From NCBI RefSeq assembly GCF_019649055.1, contig NW_026570254.1, positions 558,001-622,000 of the forward strand: a stretch of DNA of 64,000 nucleotides, given 5' to 3'. Source of the DNA: Paramacrobiotus metropolitanus. Its lineage: Eukaryota > Tardigrada > Eutardigrada > Parachela > Macrobiotidae. The position numbers and the translations under genes are program-made. Positions 1 to 17,600 of the stretch are shown here, in pieces; within the stretch, counting starts at the first letter, position 1; each line of letters opens with the position of its first letter. A model generated the notes under the pieces. That model ran no database searches and was not told the origin of the DNA. It worked only from the letters and a program-made list of their open reading frames with translations.

Positions 1-1249
1 GGTGTCGAAATCTTCATATACGCTTAAAATTAATGCATGACTATCATTTAGTTAGCCGAATCAAAATCAGTTCTTAAACCGGGTTAGCCTAATTAACTCC
101 AGTTTTGAAAATAGGTGTGTACACTGAAAAATTAAAATCGTATCATAGAATTGTTAATTTAATATTTTAGCGACTTGACAATAAATAATGTATAATGTTG
201 TTGGAATCGGGTGCCATATCCTGCTGACAAATCTGTCTGTCATCTGAATCACACACCGCAGCCGTAGTTGTCGTTGTACAACTGGGAATGTTGCTGATGG
301 AGCGTAGACGTGCACATCACATTAACGACGTTCCTGCGTGGTTTTGCGGATTATAAAAAATTCATCGAGTTGCCAGATCTTGAGAAGACGTATTAGGTGT
401 GATAATGGAAAAAGCATACATAGTTAATGTTGTGTAATGGATAATTTTAGATGACATGTGTTTATCAGCGCGAGTGCGGATGCAGATTGTAGCTGCTGAC
501 AAGTAAAGTATTCCGTTGAGGCTGCCATGTTTTCCACCAGTACGAGTAAAGGGTAGGGGTAGCTTCCAACCGGGATTAACATTTTACCCCGTGAGAATGC
601 CAGTAATGGCTTCATTACTTGGCGTTTTTATGAATGCTGCCAAGTTTTTGATGAGTTTTTAAAGTTTCATTACGAATAAAAGTGTTGTTAGGGTTAAGAC
701 GTATTGACAACTTCGCTACGTCGGGACTATCCGCTTTTCATAGACTGGTGCAGCACAATCCCAGGGTTGTTTGCAAAGTGTGAAGGCTATTGGCATCTAC
801 ATGCATCTTTTACTTTAAAAGCAAAAATGTATAAATGTGTACGTTGTGGTTACTGCAGAATATACCTTTGTCAGTCCAACACACCCATAGAAAAATAGAA
901 AACACGTGCAAACCGCACATCCGGCGCGATGTACCGAAGGATTTATTGCTTACGAGAGCTAAATCCGTCGTGATTGACTGATTGTGCATCACTGTAATTT
1001 ACTACTTTATTTATTTATGAAATTAATGTCATTCTATTAGCCAGGACGTCGTCTTCTCAATTTTACTATGAGAACGACGTGAACAGAGTTACTGTTTATA
1101 TGCAGAAATGTTCGTTAAATTCCATGATAATAAACTAATAACGATAGTACCGGTACATACCTGGTTCCGATATTATAAGGCTAATTTCAGAGGTACTTTT
1201 AATTTGTAATTACATATTTACATGCTTGTTTTTTTGTTAAGGTTCGCAG
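1..1249. other. Region upstream of first recognised AKT exon
   Basis: No coding exon could be supported here. The first AKT exon found begins inside the PH domain, so an earlier exon carrying the PH start (basic strands, W-R-P-R-Y-F type motif) must exist. I searched all three plus frames and did not see it. The stretch is most likely intron, with the 5' exons left of the window. Confidence 0.4.
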
Positions 1250-4868
<3,619 letters not shown>

Positions 4869-5799
4869 ATTAATTCGCAGCAATTAGGGAAGATGGATCC
4901 TGCTTTCCCAAGATCATAATATGCACTTGGTCTCATAACGTACTTGCAACAATCGTCGGGTGCGCTAAATCATTTCGCGCAGTTAGTATTAGCTCCTTCG
5001 CACTTTCATTTACTCAGCGATAGTTAGTGATTAAAAACACAGTGACAAAATGTATATTTTTCGATCTCTATTTTCCGCAGATTTACAAATAATTTTGCAA
5101 ATTGCACCATGTAGTTTTTGGAAGTTTGTAAGAATGAGCAAAGTTTGTCGGATTAACAATGGACTCATTACTACGAGTACTGGAAGTACCGTACTTACTT
5201 ATTAAAGATATGTATAGAGTACATAGACATTTTTATTTGGCAATAGCCACCACACATAAAAGTGCCTGTGCGCTGGACACACTAATCAAAATGACTCATT
5301 TAAATTGTTTAATTACATCAAAAGTTGTTACATTGTTTAATGGCGGCGTTGCCTCTGTAACTATGGATTAATTATTTTATCTGAAATAACCTCCTGTTGC
5401 ATCCATTTTGCCGTTTGCTTCGATATATCTACTACTACTAGTATTTATTGAGTAACAACGCATTATTCACACAATGTTTCAAATACTATAACAGTCATTA
5501 AAAGAAACGGATCTTTAGTCTTGTTCATGACTTAAAAGCGGAATCAAAGGGCTGTGAAAACAGAAAAACATGAAAAAAGCGGTATGATGTGGTACCACAG
5601 ATAATACAGAAAAAAGTCCCATGAATTCTTTAAAATGAAAATTTACCAACGATTATAATCCGTAAGCAACAAGCTTTTAGAAGTTAGAAATACCAAACAA
5701 TGTATGCGCCACGTAGACCTGCTTATTAACAAAGATTTGCTTATTCAAACAGAAAATCATCCATTTTTTGCAAACTTCTTTCCTCGTCATAATCGCTGT
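4869..5799. other. Convergent intergenic region, AKT to zinc-finger gene
   Basis: This AT-rich stretch lies between the AKT stop codon and the minus-strand stop of the zinc-finger gene. It should hold both 3' UTRs. No further coding exon, RNA gene or clear canonical polyadenylation signal was found. Confidence 0.5.
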
Positions 5800-8700
5800 T
5801 CACTTCTTTTTGGACGAAGGGAGTTGTTCGGCTGCTTCCCGTTTAATTTTCTCCATGCGATAATAGTGCTGCAGAAGGATATGGCGAGCGACATGTGTCG
5901 CAAAATCATCTGCATCTTCGGCCAAATAATTGCACAGTTCCCGCGGGCAAAGGTAGCGCACGCCGGATCGAGAGCGCGGCAGAACCTTTTGGTGCTTAGC
6001 ATAATGTCGCTTGAATTCATCCCGTGATTCCATCGAATCTCCACACTTACAGATCCAACGTCGTGTGATAATTTTTTGCCTAACCGCGTTCTTCGCCGTT
6101 TCGCGTAGTGGTAGGCGTCCCGCAGTAGTAACAACGGAAAGACCATCTACCATAGCATTTTCTTTAGTAGAATCAATGCTAGAACAACGCTGCTCGGTGA
6201 CTGCAGGGATAGAAGTTTCCACTGACAGCGCTTCCCCAAGCACTGCATGTGCACTTCGACTGATATCCGGGAAGAAAAATTCATCGTGGTGCTGCGCGGC
6301 AGGTTGAGGTTCCATTTTGACTTCACAGGGCTTAACGGGTTCCGGCATCGGCTCATCTTCACTTACAACTGGATTTCCATCCGAATCACACGAAAGGTCT
6401 GCCAAATCATCTCCACCAGCTCTCACTGATTCGATTATTTCCACCCTGGAAAGCCCAAACCATTCAGACTTTCGATACACGAGTGTCGGTATTACTACTG
6501 TAGTACTGAAGCCAGAAAAACAGCCATCCAGCACAGATTGGTTTGAGAAGTTTCTCTTTTAAAAAGCTAAAATAGATTGCAATCCACAAAAATCCAAAGA
6601 AGACAAACATAAAACACTGCATCATCCAGCAATCACTTAATCTAATCACTTACGATCCAGCACGCTCAGTTCGCTTCAGTGGAGCTCGGGTTTTCCTTTT
6701 AGACAAATGTGAGCTACACACAAAGCAAAAGAATCATACATAAGAGTAGCGAAAAATAGCGTATTAGTGAGGGATTTCGGACGGAAGGACAAATTAAGAT
6801 GCGACAAAGATATTCTTGTCTGCATATATTTAAAACCAGAAATCATTTAAAGCATGCAGAAAAATCAGGAAAAGGGCAAACCAAATCACTTTAAAAAAGG
6901 TTACTGGTAAATTAACTCAAAGCTGCTGCAAACCGGAGAAGCAATCAGCATTTAGATCCTAAACTCTGCAGAAATGCGCAGATAGAATATGCAACATGTT
7001 TTCCAACATGTTTTCGCAAAATTGGACTTACCCGGTTTTTGTAGATGTGATGTTCTGTGCTGGTTCGCCATCGGGTGACGTAGATGAGTCTGGTGCCAGA
7101 ACCGATGCACCAGAAGCTCGGTTTGTCACACGCACTCCCTCCCTAGAACGATAAAGCCACACCATGACATTGTATTGAAAACATTACAAATTTCCATACT
7201 TGCTGAGAGTACTGTCTGCTCCAATCATACCATCGGATACATATAACGCTTTTCCACACAGGTATCACCATGAACATATATATATTCTACATTTTTACCT
7301 ATATATTTCTCTATTAATACATTTCAAAACCGACTGCAGTCTGTTTAATGAGAAACGTTCGAAAAGTGAAAAAACAACCTGTACATTTCACAAGCACTAT
7401 CAGTTTACCAGAAACAGTAATTTTCGCATAAACGGAATGTTGCCCATTAGCGAACTCACATATGGACAGCAGCTACGGCTGCGTGATAAGCTGGTGGTGG
7501 GCTGACATCGGCGACAACTTGGACAGAGTTTGGTGCCAGCGCCTGTTCCACGACCCCAGGAGCAGCATCAACTGGTGCCTGTTCGGCGGCTTGGGCAGGT
7601 CCTTTAGCTGGGGAAGCCGCTGGAAACGCAACTGGTGGCTGTGCTGCGATCACTTCAGGGTCCTGTTCCGGCACACTCGCAACTTCGCCATGACCGACAC
7701 CTCGCTGCGCAAGCAGCGCAGCAATACCAGATATACTAGCAGTATTCCGACCCCCCGGCGTACCACTACGACCCTCAACAGGGGAGTTCCCCATTCCCAT
7801 GACGATCTCACGGTTCTATGACACGAAACATACATGTGCCAAAACTAATTTCTTTAACGGTGACCATTAAATTAACGGTAAATATTTTCTTTTAACGCTT
7901 CATCCAGTGAATACCTGCACTGGTTGGTCCTGGACATAGTGCTGAGTGACAGGGCTATCCTGACTCCGGCGTTCCCCAAGTACCGGCCGCCCAGCAGGCA
8001 TAGACGAGTTGGGCTGCGGACCGCTACGCCGTTGCTGTAGCGGCTGCTGCGCAAGCACATGCTGCGCTCGTGCTATCTGCTGTGCGTGAGTACTCTGTGG
8101 CGTCATATTGTAACCCGCCTGTGTTTGGGCAGGATTGTACACACGAGGACTGGAAGTCCGTGGAACATGTGCTCCCGGCACCTGGTGCTCGATCACTCCT
8201 TGCATGTACTCTCCAACTGTAACCAGGTCCCCTGACGACCGACGCTGTTGATTTACGAAGACAGAGGCAGGATTCGATGGGGGTGTGGAAGCAGGACTGG
8301 CTTGCACTGCAGCGGAGCCGGTGTGGTAGCGTTGCATATGATGAGCTGCAATGACAAGGAGGACCGATGTTGCACAAAAAATTACATAAAATCAGATCCA
8401 TTCGTAAGGAAAATATTATCATAGGCGGAGAAGCCGTTGCAAACGTGGCAAGTGTTAATGAGGTGATGAAGGAAGCAACCAACTACCATTCAAAGCCCCA
8501 ATAAAATACGGAATAAGTCGACCATAAAAAGGTGGCTAATATTAATTATTACCGTAATACCGTTATCACTGTTAAGGATAAAATGATAAATAGTAGGTTT
8601 GCAACGCTGGAACCACATGATACAGTCGAAATAATCTACCGCACCCACCCACAAGCTCCAGATCTGCCAGCTTGTATCGGTTAATCTGCCCTCCATCTTT

Positions 8701-11488
8701 GCAGAGCCGACACACCAACTGCTGTTTCACCTGTCCATTCGCCACTGGATTGTCCCCTTCCATATTTCCTTGTCTCATCATTTCATTAATGTGATCCAGG
8801 TTCTTTTTATAACAGTACGCGCTCTGCCTCGTATGTTGGCGAAATTCGGTCTCCGAAATTACCAAAGGACTGGCAGTGGGCAGGGACTCCTGGCAAAACA
8901 GGCACTCGAAGTCGTAGCCGCAGTGCGGCGGCAACTGCGAGGCTGGCTGTACGGAGACAGGCGCGGAAGCAGCGGCGGGCAGATGAGCGGAAGGAAGGAC
9001 TTCCGCTGAAACACTGGCCACACGAATCGGTCCTGGACTGTTCATGCGCACGTTCTGCACAGCGGGGCTAACAGAGGCATTTGCATGAACGCAGGATTCT
9101 GGATCAGCTGCATGCCGTACCCGGATCCATACTCAAAATCTGGCTGATTAGAAGGGCCGCTCACCCCGTAGGGGCCGTTACCCGCGTTCATTCTGGAGTT
9201 CTGAGCGTGTGCCACTGCTGCGACATTCTGCCGCTGCATTCGATGCTGCTGCTGTGCCAGGATCTGTACAGGATCGGCCGCGGGGCCTTGGGGTCCTTGC
9301 CCCTGTTGAATCCACAGGTTCTGCGGGTACGCATTCTGCATGTCGGAGGGATGCATGATCTGCTGTCCGTACATTTGTTGGACCCCACTAGGACGCAGCG
9401 ACTGCCCATGGAATCCGGCAGGCAGCCGTTGCTGCCCTTGATTAGCGGGGAACGGGTTCGTCGAGCCATTAGGTGCAGGGCCTCTTTGGCTGTTCATGGT
9501 GTGGTGCATGGAGCTGAGGTGGTACTGGATAGCTTGATTCTGCAATAGGCAAACTAATCACCAACGGCCAAAGCAAGGTCTATAAAAATACGTACCTATA
9601 CTATAACGTTAATACTTCTGTCCTCTGCAGGCTCTTTCTTATATAATTCATAAATATATAAAAATATCAATCAAGCACAGAAAAACGTAAACAGAACTGC
9701 GTGCAAATATTTATTTACTAAATTCAGATTTAAAACCACCACCATAGCCCTAGAATAGAGAGGCGGCTGGCGAGTGATTTGCAGTTGCACGCATGTACAC
9801 ACAGTGCACAGTGGCACTTACATGTAAGTAACACTGCAGTCTGTTGTGAGTCTGTGACAGAACTCTCACCAGTCAGCACAGCCGCGCATTTCGGGCACAT
9901 GCTTTCTCTCCCTTTGGAGTTCTGAACCAGACGACGATTGAGTCAGTGTGCCCCAGCCCCATCACCCATAGAACCTTTCATCTGATAGAAGTATGGCCAT
10001 CAGGCCATACCCATAATTTATTACCCATATTGCCAATATAAAGTCACAAACATGGCCTGTAGGCAATACACGTAAGACTTAGTACTGTAATTGTATTCCA
10101 ATTTCCAAGAAAAACGATATTACTCATTTATTCTATAAACAGTAAGTAAGAATCAATTAATGTTGTGCTTTTGATTTTGAATCAAATCAAAATCAAATTC
10201 AAAACTAAATCAAATTCATTTATGGCATTATTTCGCGAAATTTAATTACTGCTTCCCCAAAATAAAAGAATCGAGCATAGAATTTGCGGCAGTAATATAT
10301 TTATATAATATAAATTCTTGAATTCTATATTATATGTAAATTTTTGAATTACGGTACATATCCTTGGCTGTTTTGAAAGCGCTTTGTATCAATTGTATGC
10401 AAATGATTTCTGCTAACAGTAAGTAAATTGTTTTGTGTACTGACAAGCGACTGTGCTGGTGGGCTTTAAAACAGTTTTTAGTTCATTGATGTTATTATTT
10501 TCAGCATTTCTCCAGCCAGGTTAAAAATGCCATGCTCTAGTACAGTCATTCTGTATGTCACCTTAGCCGGAAATGGGCTATCTAGTACCTACTCCAAGAT
10601 GAATAATAATAATAAATCGCACCCTGACGCCCGTAGCGGTAAGTATTAGGTGAAAAATTAAAGCGTTTGCGTTGACGTTGACGTTGACACATCACAATAC
10701 ACCGTTTCCATAACTTCATAGGGAAGTGTCACGAATTAGCAAAAAAACCATATGATTCAGCTATCGACTTTCCGCACCGCGAGATTCTGGCAACGAGGGT
10801 TAGGTGACTAATGGTAAGGTGAGCATACCTGATTTGACCTACTGGAGCCATTTCCAATATTCTCTAATCGGACCCGGCTGGGAGTGCCGGCGGTTATATC
10901 TGGCGCATGTTGGTAGCCTGCTTGAGGCATTGCTTGTACACCATCCGCATTGAATTGATTCCAATTTGAAGATCCAAAGCCAGGATATTGTGTGGGGTTC
11001 ATTTCTGATTGTCCGTTGCGACTACTGTAATTATTATAAGCGAAATCAGTTCACACCAAATCCGAAGCTGCACTATGCCGTTGAGGTTTTAGCTTCGTAT
11101 ATCGTTTGGTTTTGTCATAAGATTAGATGTCAGTAGTTGGCTAGCTGCTAATGAATACAGTACAACTTTCTTTTTTAGTCCAAAATAAAGTAAGATGATA
11201 TTGGTGAGCGCTTTTATGGATGCACTCGTACATACAACTATTTGTAAGTCCAAAAGGAAAGCATAAACGCTTCTAAATTTAGTAATAGTTGAGATTAACA
11301 GTAAGTTGAACACGCACCTGTTCGGTTTACCGATAATGCGGTAGCACTGCAATACTAGAGTAGATCTAGAAGAGAACACACCAAAATCACGAAATGTACC
11401 CCAATCCGTCAAAACTGTACGTACGATGAATCAAAATCAGAAGGCGCCAAACTGTCTGCAGTCTGCACCGCTCTATTCGGCAGGCGAC
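5800..11488 (-). CDS. Gln/Pro-rich zinc-finger protein, 5' partial, unrecognised
   Basis: I do not recognise this protein. Nine minus-strand exons join with consistent phases: 11488-11425, 11027-10829, 9539-9165, 9054-8649, 8345-7915, 7815-7460, 7142-7032, 6695-6654, 6505-5800 (about 896 residues). The first listed exon starts in phase, so at least one more lies upstream. The N-terminal half is rich in Gln, Asn, Pro and Met (runs such as AQQQHRMQRQN). A Cys/His module follows in exon 9054-8649 (CLFCQ, then RQHTRQSAYC), with another CxxC (CRLCKDGG). The middle is Ala/Pro/Gln-rich. The last exon has an acidic linker and two C2H2-like fingers (WICKCGDSMES with FKRHYAKH, then YLCPRELCNY with FATHVARH), and ends in a basic tail SSKKK. 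The composition suggests a nuclear transcriptional regulator, which is inference only. The exon 9165/9054 junction assumes a 110 bp intron with a GTGAGC donor. Confidence 0.7.
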
Positions 11489-14310
11489 CTGAAAAATAAT
11501 TTGGGCACTCCCAGTCTCCCATGAAACCAAGCAAATTATTGCGATAAAATAATTATCGTAGGCGGCATTTGTTGTAAGGCATTTGCAAGCGCGCTAGTCA
11601 GTACTCTACGATTTACGAGTACTTCTAGTACACAGTCAGTAGTCACGTAAAGTAGTACAGATATGTATCTCACGTACTACTTATTGCGTGCTATTATGCG
11701 TGTATTATCTTTATCCTTACTTCCTCTTTAAATTCATGTTTGTCGGTAGGGTCATCGCCTGCTTTATACTGTAACGGCTTTTAAGTACCTACTCAAATTA
11801 TCCAATAAATTTTCAGTTCTGAATCACGAAAAACCATTTAATCGCAGATAGCGATTCCTGTGAGCGTCTGGTATTGGCATACTTCTAGTGACAGCACTGG
11901 ATAGAACAAGTACTTACAGAAACGGTAGCATGGTGGACTAGTGAACTGTTGTTTACCGGTTTGAAGTATGGTTCCACAATGCAACTGTAGCCAAACTAAA
12001 ACATCTCCGCAAAAGCAGGACTGGGATTTGGAAACAAAAAATATCAACTAACAGCAACATTCTCACGTACGGGAATAACAGCGTAGCGGTTACTTACTCT
12101 TATAATACCGGCACCTCGCTCACATGAGTCATTCACGTTCTACACGATTAATCGCCAGCTACCAATATTTTATGTGTGTGAAACCTTTATTATTAATACT
12201 CTAAATGTCTGATGCATGATATCGCATATCGGATACAAACTCACCACTCAGTACCAAAAATAAAATAATTATATTATAACAGAAACACTTCCTCTATGCT
12301 ATCCTGATCGGGGATCGTACCCATTACACAAATCGCGTTTATCCGTTGTATTTGGATAGATAGTCGCTGCCTTCGCTTCGCTCCAGTCGATCAAGTACGA
12401 GTACAGTTCTGTTTTTCTGTTTTTTGGTGAACAGATTCCAAATCCAGTCACAACGCTAACAACACATGTATCACTGATGTATGTATTAACAGGAAAAAAA
12501 AGTTTAAAAAACTAACCAGTAAGTCCTACCAAGGTATACATGTACAGTTATATATACTTCTATCCTACCAAGGTATACATGTAGGGCAATATATTGTCTG
12601 TACTACGGATTATTCGCAAACTTTTACAATAATTTGTTGTGCACATGTAGGTACTGTAATAAGATTCGTGATAAGATTCGCCGTGCGGCCACCGTTAATG
12701 TGGAAGTGAACCGGTACGTAGCACGGAATTCGTGTTCATGATCATTCCGCGGGAACTTTCGCGGTACATGAAAGCAGGTCAAAGTAACCTTTCCCTATTG
12801 AATGCATCTGCAGTTCTTTACATACTGTACTTTCTTATTTCCGCTACTCTAGCAGATGACCGGCCAGTTTATTTTATTATAATTATGTGCTGGTAATCGA
12901 AGATGTGTTCTTCCCGTTAATAGAACTATGAACTATTTTTTTAAAAAATGTATCATTCATAACATCATCATAGGGTGCTGTGATACTGCTTACGGATAGC
13001 GACTGTGGCATCTGTTCAAGCACGGATGGCCAGGTTTGAAAATGCCTTGCGTCATTAATCACTTAACCTTTCACCAAAATCGATTCTTGCTCTAATATTT
13101 TCAAAACAGCTAACAAAGAACGCTGAAGTTTTATTTCCTGCCGATTTTTTTATTATTTTCCTTAATTCATCGCCATCACGCTCTAAAGTTACCGACTGGT
13201 AAAACTTGGATTGTGCATTGAACACTTCGTTTTCAACGAAGGCACTCGAACTGAGGAACAACATGGTTGAGTTAACACCCAGAAAAGTGTATCCTGAATA
13301 ACAGCCATATATGATCCAGAATTTGTCGTATGATCATGGAAAACATTAGCAGAGGGACAAAACATTTAGCAGGGAACAGTGTCCAAGTTGTTCTGCAGCT
13401 CCTCTCTGATAAGCTTGGGGAAGATTGATTTTGACTCGCTATACTCCGTACGGTTCAACATCCAGAAAATGCGCACATGCACTTTTTGATCATTTGCTTC
13501 CTTTTTTTGCATTTTAATCTCTTTACGGGCCCATTTTATTCAAGTACCTTAGTACCTCAAACGTTTAAATCATTTCTGACTTCAGAAAAATTGTTTCGTG
13601 GCAAAAGGCAAAAAAATAGATAAAGAGGAGTAAGAAGTTTTCAGGGGACGATATTTTCGTTACCGCGTAAATTTCATGCGGATTCCTTTTGAGAGTTAGT
13701 AAATAGACTTCTACGAAGTAGATAGACTGAAGAAATATATTTTATGGAAGAGAAGAAGAAAACTTGCTGCAGCGAAAGATGGCACACGGTGGCTAAAAAC
13801 TTTTGGAACGGCCCTCGTAAATACGGTATTTACTGTGCAGTGCATTGTTCCTACTGTCTTTAGACCGGACCACTAAGTACCCCGCTACAGAACAATGTTT
13901 TGGAGTGGATGTTGTCAGCTATAGCGCCGATCGCTGGAGTTGCCGGACACTGAAGAATTACGACAAATACAGATCTTTCTAACATTTACCCTGAAGCATT
14001 TGATTTTTAATGGACACCACCCATTAGGAATCCATTAGAACTCGCTTAAAAAGCGGCAAAGGCAGATTGTGATCGCGAAACGCTTATATATACAGCAACT
14101 ATAATGTACATAATATTACTAATGCATACAGAATTATACTAGTCGAAACTTTAAGTTCATGACCACAACAGATTACGTTCATGCAGTTTCAGAAATTAGT
14201 GAACATTAGGCACGAGCACATCCGCTCCGCCAAGGCGCAAAGGTCAGCTTTAATTTTAAACCGGCCGGCTATAAGTACTGGAACCGCTTAGAACCAACAA
14301 CGACGATAAC
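11489..14310. other. Gene-poor region, no supported gene
   Basis: AT-rich DNA, presumably including upstream exons or the promoter of the minus-strand zinc-finger gene. The only ORF of protein-like composition is a minus-strand 69-codon frame at 13055-13264. It is rich in charged residues and ends near a GTTAAGT donor-like site, and I could not link it to anything. A 21 bp direct repeat lies at 12524-12583. Confidence 0.4.
12524..12583. repeat. Two-copy direct repeat with 39 bp period
   Basis: The 21 bp string TCCTACCAAGGTATACATGT plus A occurs at 12524-12544 and again at 12563-12583, separated by 18 bp. It is exact. No coding potential is seen. Confidence 0.85.
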
Positions 14311-14649
14311 CGCCGGCTGGATGGTGTATCGCAGTTGCCTTGGAAAAATGGCATACGACTGGCTTGGGGCGTAACATGCGTGGATACAATTGCTTTGTCC
14401 ACCGTCATCAGCAGCAGCGCACAAGCTGGAGGAGCGGTCAGGAAAGCTGAACTCTGAAGGTGAAAAACGCCGGAAATACGAATATATCTGGCAAATGAGT
14501 TTACGTTTGTTCCTTTAGCTTTCGAAACTTTCGGCGCAGTTGGCCCAGCATGTACGAAGTTTTTGCGCGAACTGGGCGCGTGGCTGAAAGATGCTATGGG
14601 AGAACGACGCGATCGTTTGAGTTCTTGCTCCAAGGTCTTAGCTTTTTAA
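14311..14649 (+). pseudogene. Decayed retroelement C-terminal domain, fragment 1
   Basis: Across three frames the plus strand reads as the domain that follows the reverse transcriptase in a retroelement protein family common in invertebrate genomes. The frame pieces are LDGVSQLPWKNG, LAWGVTCVDTIALS, SSAQAGGAVRKAEL, then GEKRRKYEYI, then VPLAFETFGAVGP and FLRELGAWLKDAMGERR. The pieces line up with the fragment at 55904-56758 (RPDGVTLVPWERG, LTWDVICGC, VGVETLGPLGP). At least two frameshifts and in-frame stops show that it is dead. The block is more GC-rich than its surroundings. The long minus-strand ORF covering it (14256-14633) is a shadow. Confidence 0.75.
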
Positions 14650-17600
14650 CACAGAGTTGAAATGCGTTGTCCGTAACATCGACCGTTCCACGTTCGGATG
14701 GTCTTAATGCTGTATACCTTACTTTGTTTTGTAATGTTTCTGAATGTGATGTTTAAAACCCTAGCTGATAACCAAATTATGAAGTAAACAATATTTTAAA
14801 CCATGCTCGTTCGAAAAGTGCACTTTCTAACCCTGCTGGATTCACATTCGGCCTCATCTTGTTGTTCAACGATAGTGCCGTGTTTATGCTGGCAGTGATA
14901 ATTATGTCTTCCTTTAATTTCGAAAAGTAGCGAAGTTTTGCCAAGATCTCCAGCATTGCACAACGTCTTAAAATAACTTTTGTGTATGAGTACTTAAATT
15001 TTGCTCGTGGCAGGATTCGTAGTTAACAATACTCGTAAGTAGGTTTGGAATTATTTTGATCCTTTAGCGTTAGTTAATTACGGGTATTTTTTGTATATAA
15101 GCAGCTAATTTAAATTTTAAGGTCATTCGATCAGCTACAGATTCTTCGGAAATTTAAAAGCGGTTTTCTTAAAGAGTCTGCTGGTGCTCATGAAAGTGTT
15201 AAGACTGCTGGTCGTGTATAAGCTGCGTAAATGTCCTTTCTGAAGAAACCAGAAATTATTTCGCGCTCACCTCTCCGCTATGTAATTGTTTACCTAACCG
15301 GTAAGAATTGTTTGATAAAATATTCTTTTGTGCCACGACCATAATCTCCCATGGCCTGAAAAGACACTGCAGGCTGTGCGACGATGTCTGTCACCCAGCT
15401 TCATCAGTTTCTGATTCTCTGCAGCTTCCGTTCAAGGACCCACACGATCCTATATCATACATATTTTGAATATTTAACATCTTTACGCCTTTTTGTTGCC
15501 AGCCATCTGGCAAAATTACTGTAGCAGACAAAATCCAAATCCATGCACGCTATGATTGATACGAGTACCTAATTAATCTGTGCTTAAAATTACACAATCG
15601 TTACTGCTACTGTTGTTGATCGACCTTTCCCAAGATTTTCTTCCTTTTTTCGGTTTCCTGCATTGTTGTTGTTTTCTGAAACATTGCAAAACCATCCAAG
15701 TGAACTGTAGAGAAAACCGGTTTTCTGTTTTTGCTTCCGTTGCACAAACTGTGGTAACAAATGCTAAAAAGTATAGTCATAATAAGTTTTAATTTCGCGC
15801 GTGCCCTCGATCATCGGCATTTGTAGCGAAGGTTTTCTCCCGCACTAAAGCAAACTAAGCAACGGCTAAGCACCTGATTATCCTACAGCTAGCGCTACTT
15901 ATAATAGTTTTTACGTGGGTTTTTAAGGAACAGAAGCATAAAGCATATAAAGTAAACAAGGGTTAAGAAACTACGAGTGCATGCTTTGATTACGTAAAAT
16001 AGTAATTATTTACATGAAAAATTTCTGCTGTTAAATTGTATGTATAAAAGCTTTTCGCTTTTTTTTTCTTCAATATGCATGGTTTCTCTCCTTCATGGTC
16101 CGCGGTCAGGGTTTAGGGGAAAGCAGGAACACAAGCAAATCATCACTACTGTTAAGTAGAATGCTTATCTGATTTGAAAAAATGTGTTAAAGTCAAAAAG
16201 TCAAGCTTTTAAAGAGATGTCGGTGCAGCTTTCCACTACTACTTTTTAACTAGTCGTCCAATACCCTACTGCATATAAGCTGATAAGGAGACTAACGGGG
16301 GTAAGCCGATAATCGTTTTGTTATATGTATGTGAAATTTATTGATTGCCCGTCCACAATGCAGGCGGGTGGTCTATATAAGACTTTCTGGTACTTGGCTC
16401 TTAGTTCTTCCACATGTATAGACGTGGATGTACGACCTAAAACACATTTCCCGTTAATGTGGCGGTGAGCTGCCAGTCAGATTGCATTAGCGAGCACGGA
16501 TCGTCCATTGCAACGAGGTTTTTCCAGGCATTGTTGCCACTGAATGTACGATCACATGCAGAAAAAATTTAGCTCTGTGACCTTTCTTACATTCCCTGAT
16601 ACTGCAGCAGTGCACACGGAATTCTGCGCAGAGCCTTCGATATGAGTACTGATGTTATGATACCAAGCGGTGTTATCAGGAATATTATTGAGCCTGGCGC
16701 GTCAGAAGTTTACGATGGATTACGAGAGGAATCGCAATGGACCTGCTTTGCAGAAATATAGGATAAATCCTTGTCATCCTTTGCTGTCCTAAAATGTACC
16801 GACATTAAATATGCTCTGATGCAGTCCGGTTATTCTAACTTTTGCAAATAAGCGAGGGTAAGTTGACGTTAAAAGTTTGCCGCAAAAGAGTTTCGGCTTC
16901 GCGAATCTTACTGCACAAGAAAACGCGAGCACATTTCTATAATCCCTTAATTTGATCATGGCGAAGTTTCAAGCCGCCGTTTAATTTAACTAATACGGAA
17001 TGTGAATCATGTGAGGACATCGTTACCGGGATAAGAAACACTAAATGCTCGTAGTTAATAATTTTACTTCAGTTACATTAATTATCATTATATATGTTCG
17101 GTATTTGTGCTGTTTCTTTCCTGTGAGCATAGCTATATTATGTAAATATGAATTATAGACGTGGAATGCATGTATAAGCCTGATATCATCATGCAAGCTG
17201 TTATAATTTTCCTGCTTTTGTTGTTTTGATTAGCCTTTGCTTCAGCCAGGTATTAATATTTAAAAACGAGTTTGATGCACCACATTCTGGATGGTGCCTG
17301 GGTCAAGTCTGATACAAAACAAATTGTTATCTGTAGACCTGGATTCCAGAACTCATTAGCGAATATAGTTACAGTGCAACCAATCTAGTGTCTACAAACA
17401 CTTCGAAATGTTTAAAAAATCGTTAGCAATAGACCATCCAGGAATTTTCGCCACAAGCCGGTTTCGTCATAATCACTATGTATATAGTCTAGCGTTTTGT
17501 CTTTGTCTGCAAATATCTACATAAATGTTCATCATCTCACGGTTGATTGGAGAGTGGTCAATAATGTTCTGAATAATCGCAATTCGTATTATATAATTCA

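Noticed and set aside
1160-1210. Short stretch reading TWFRYYKANFRG, resembling the PH-domain TW-R-RYF motif of AKT
   Set aside because: The surrounding residues do not fit the PH domain and there is no phase-0 donor giving a sensible join to 1250.
14256-14633. 125-codon minus-strand ORF in the gene-poor region
   Set aside because: It is antisense to a decayed retroelement domain that reads on the plus strand and matches the copy at 55904-56758. The ORF is a shadow of that.
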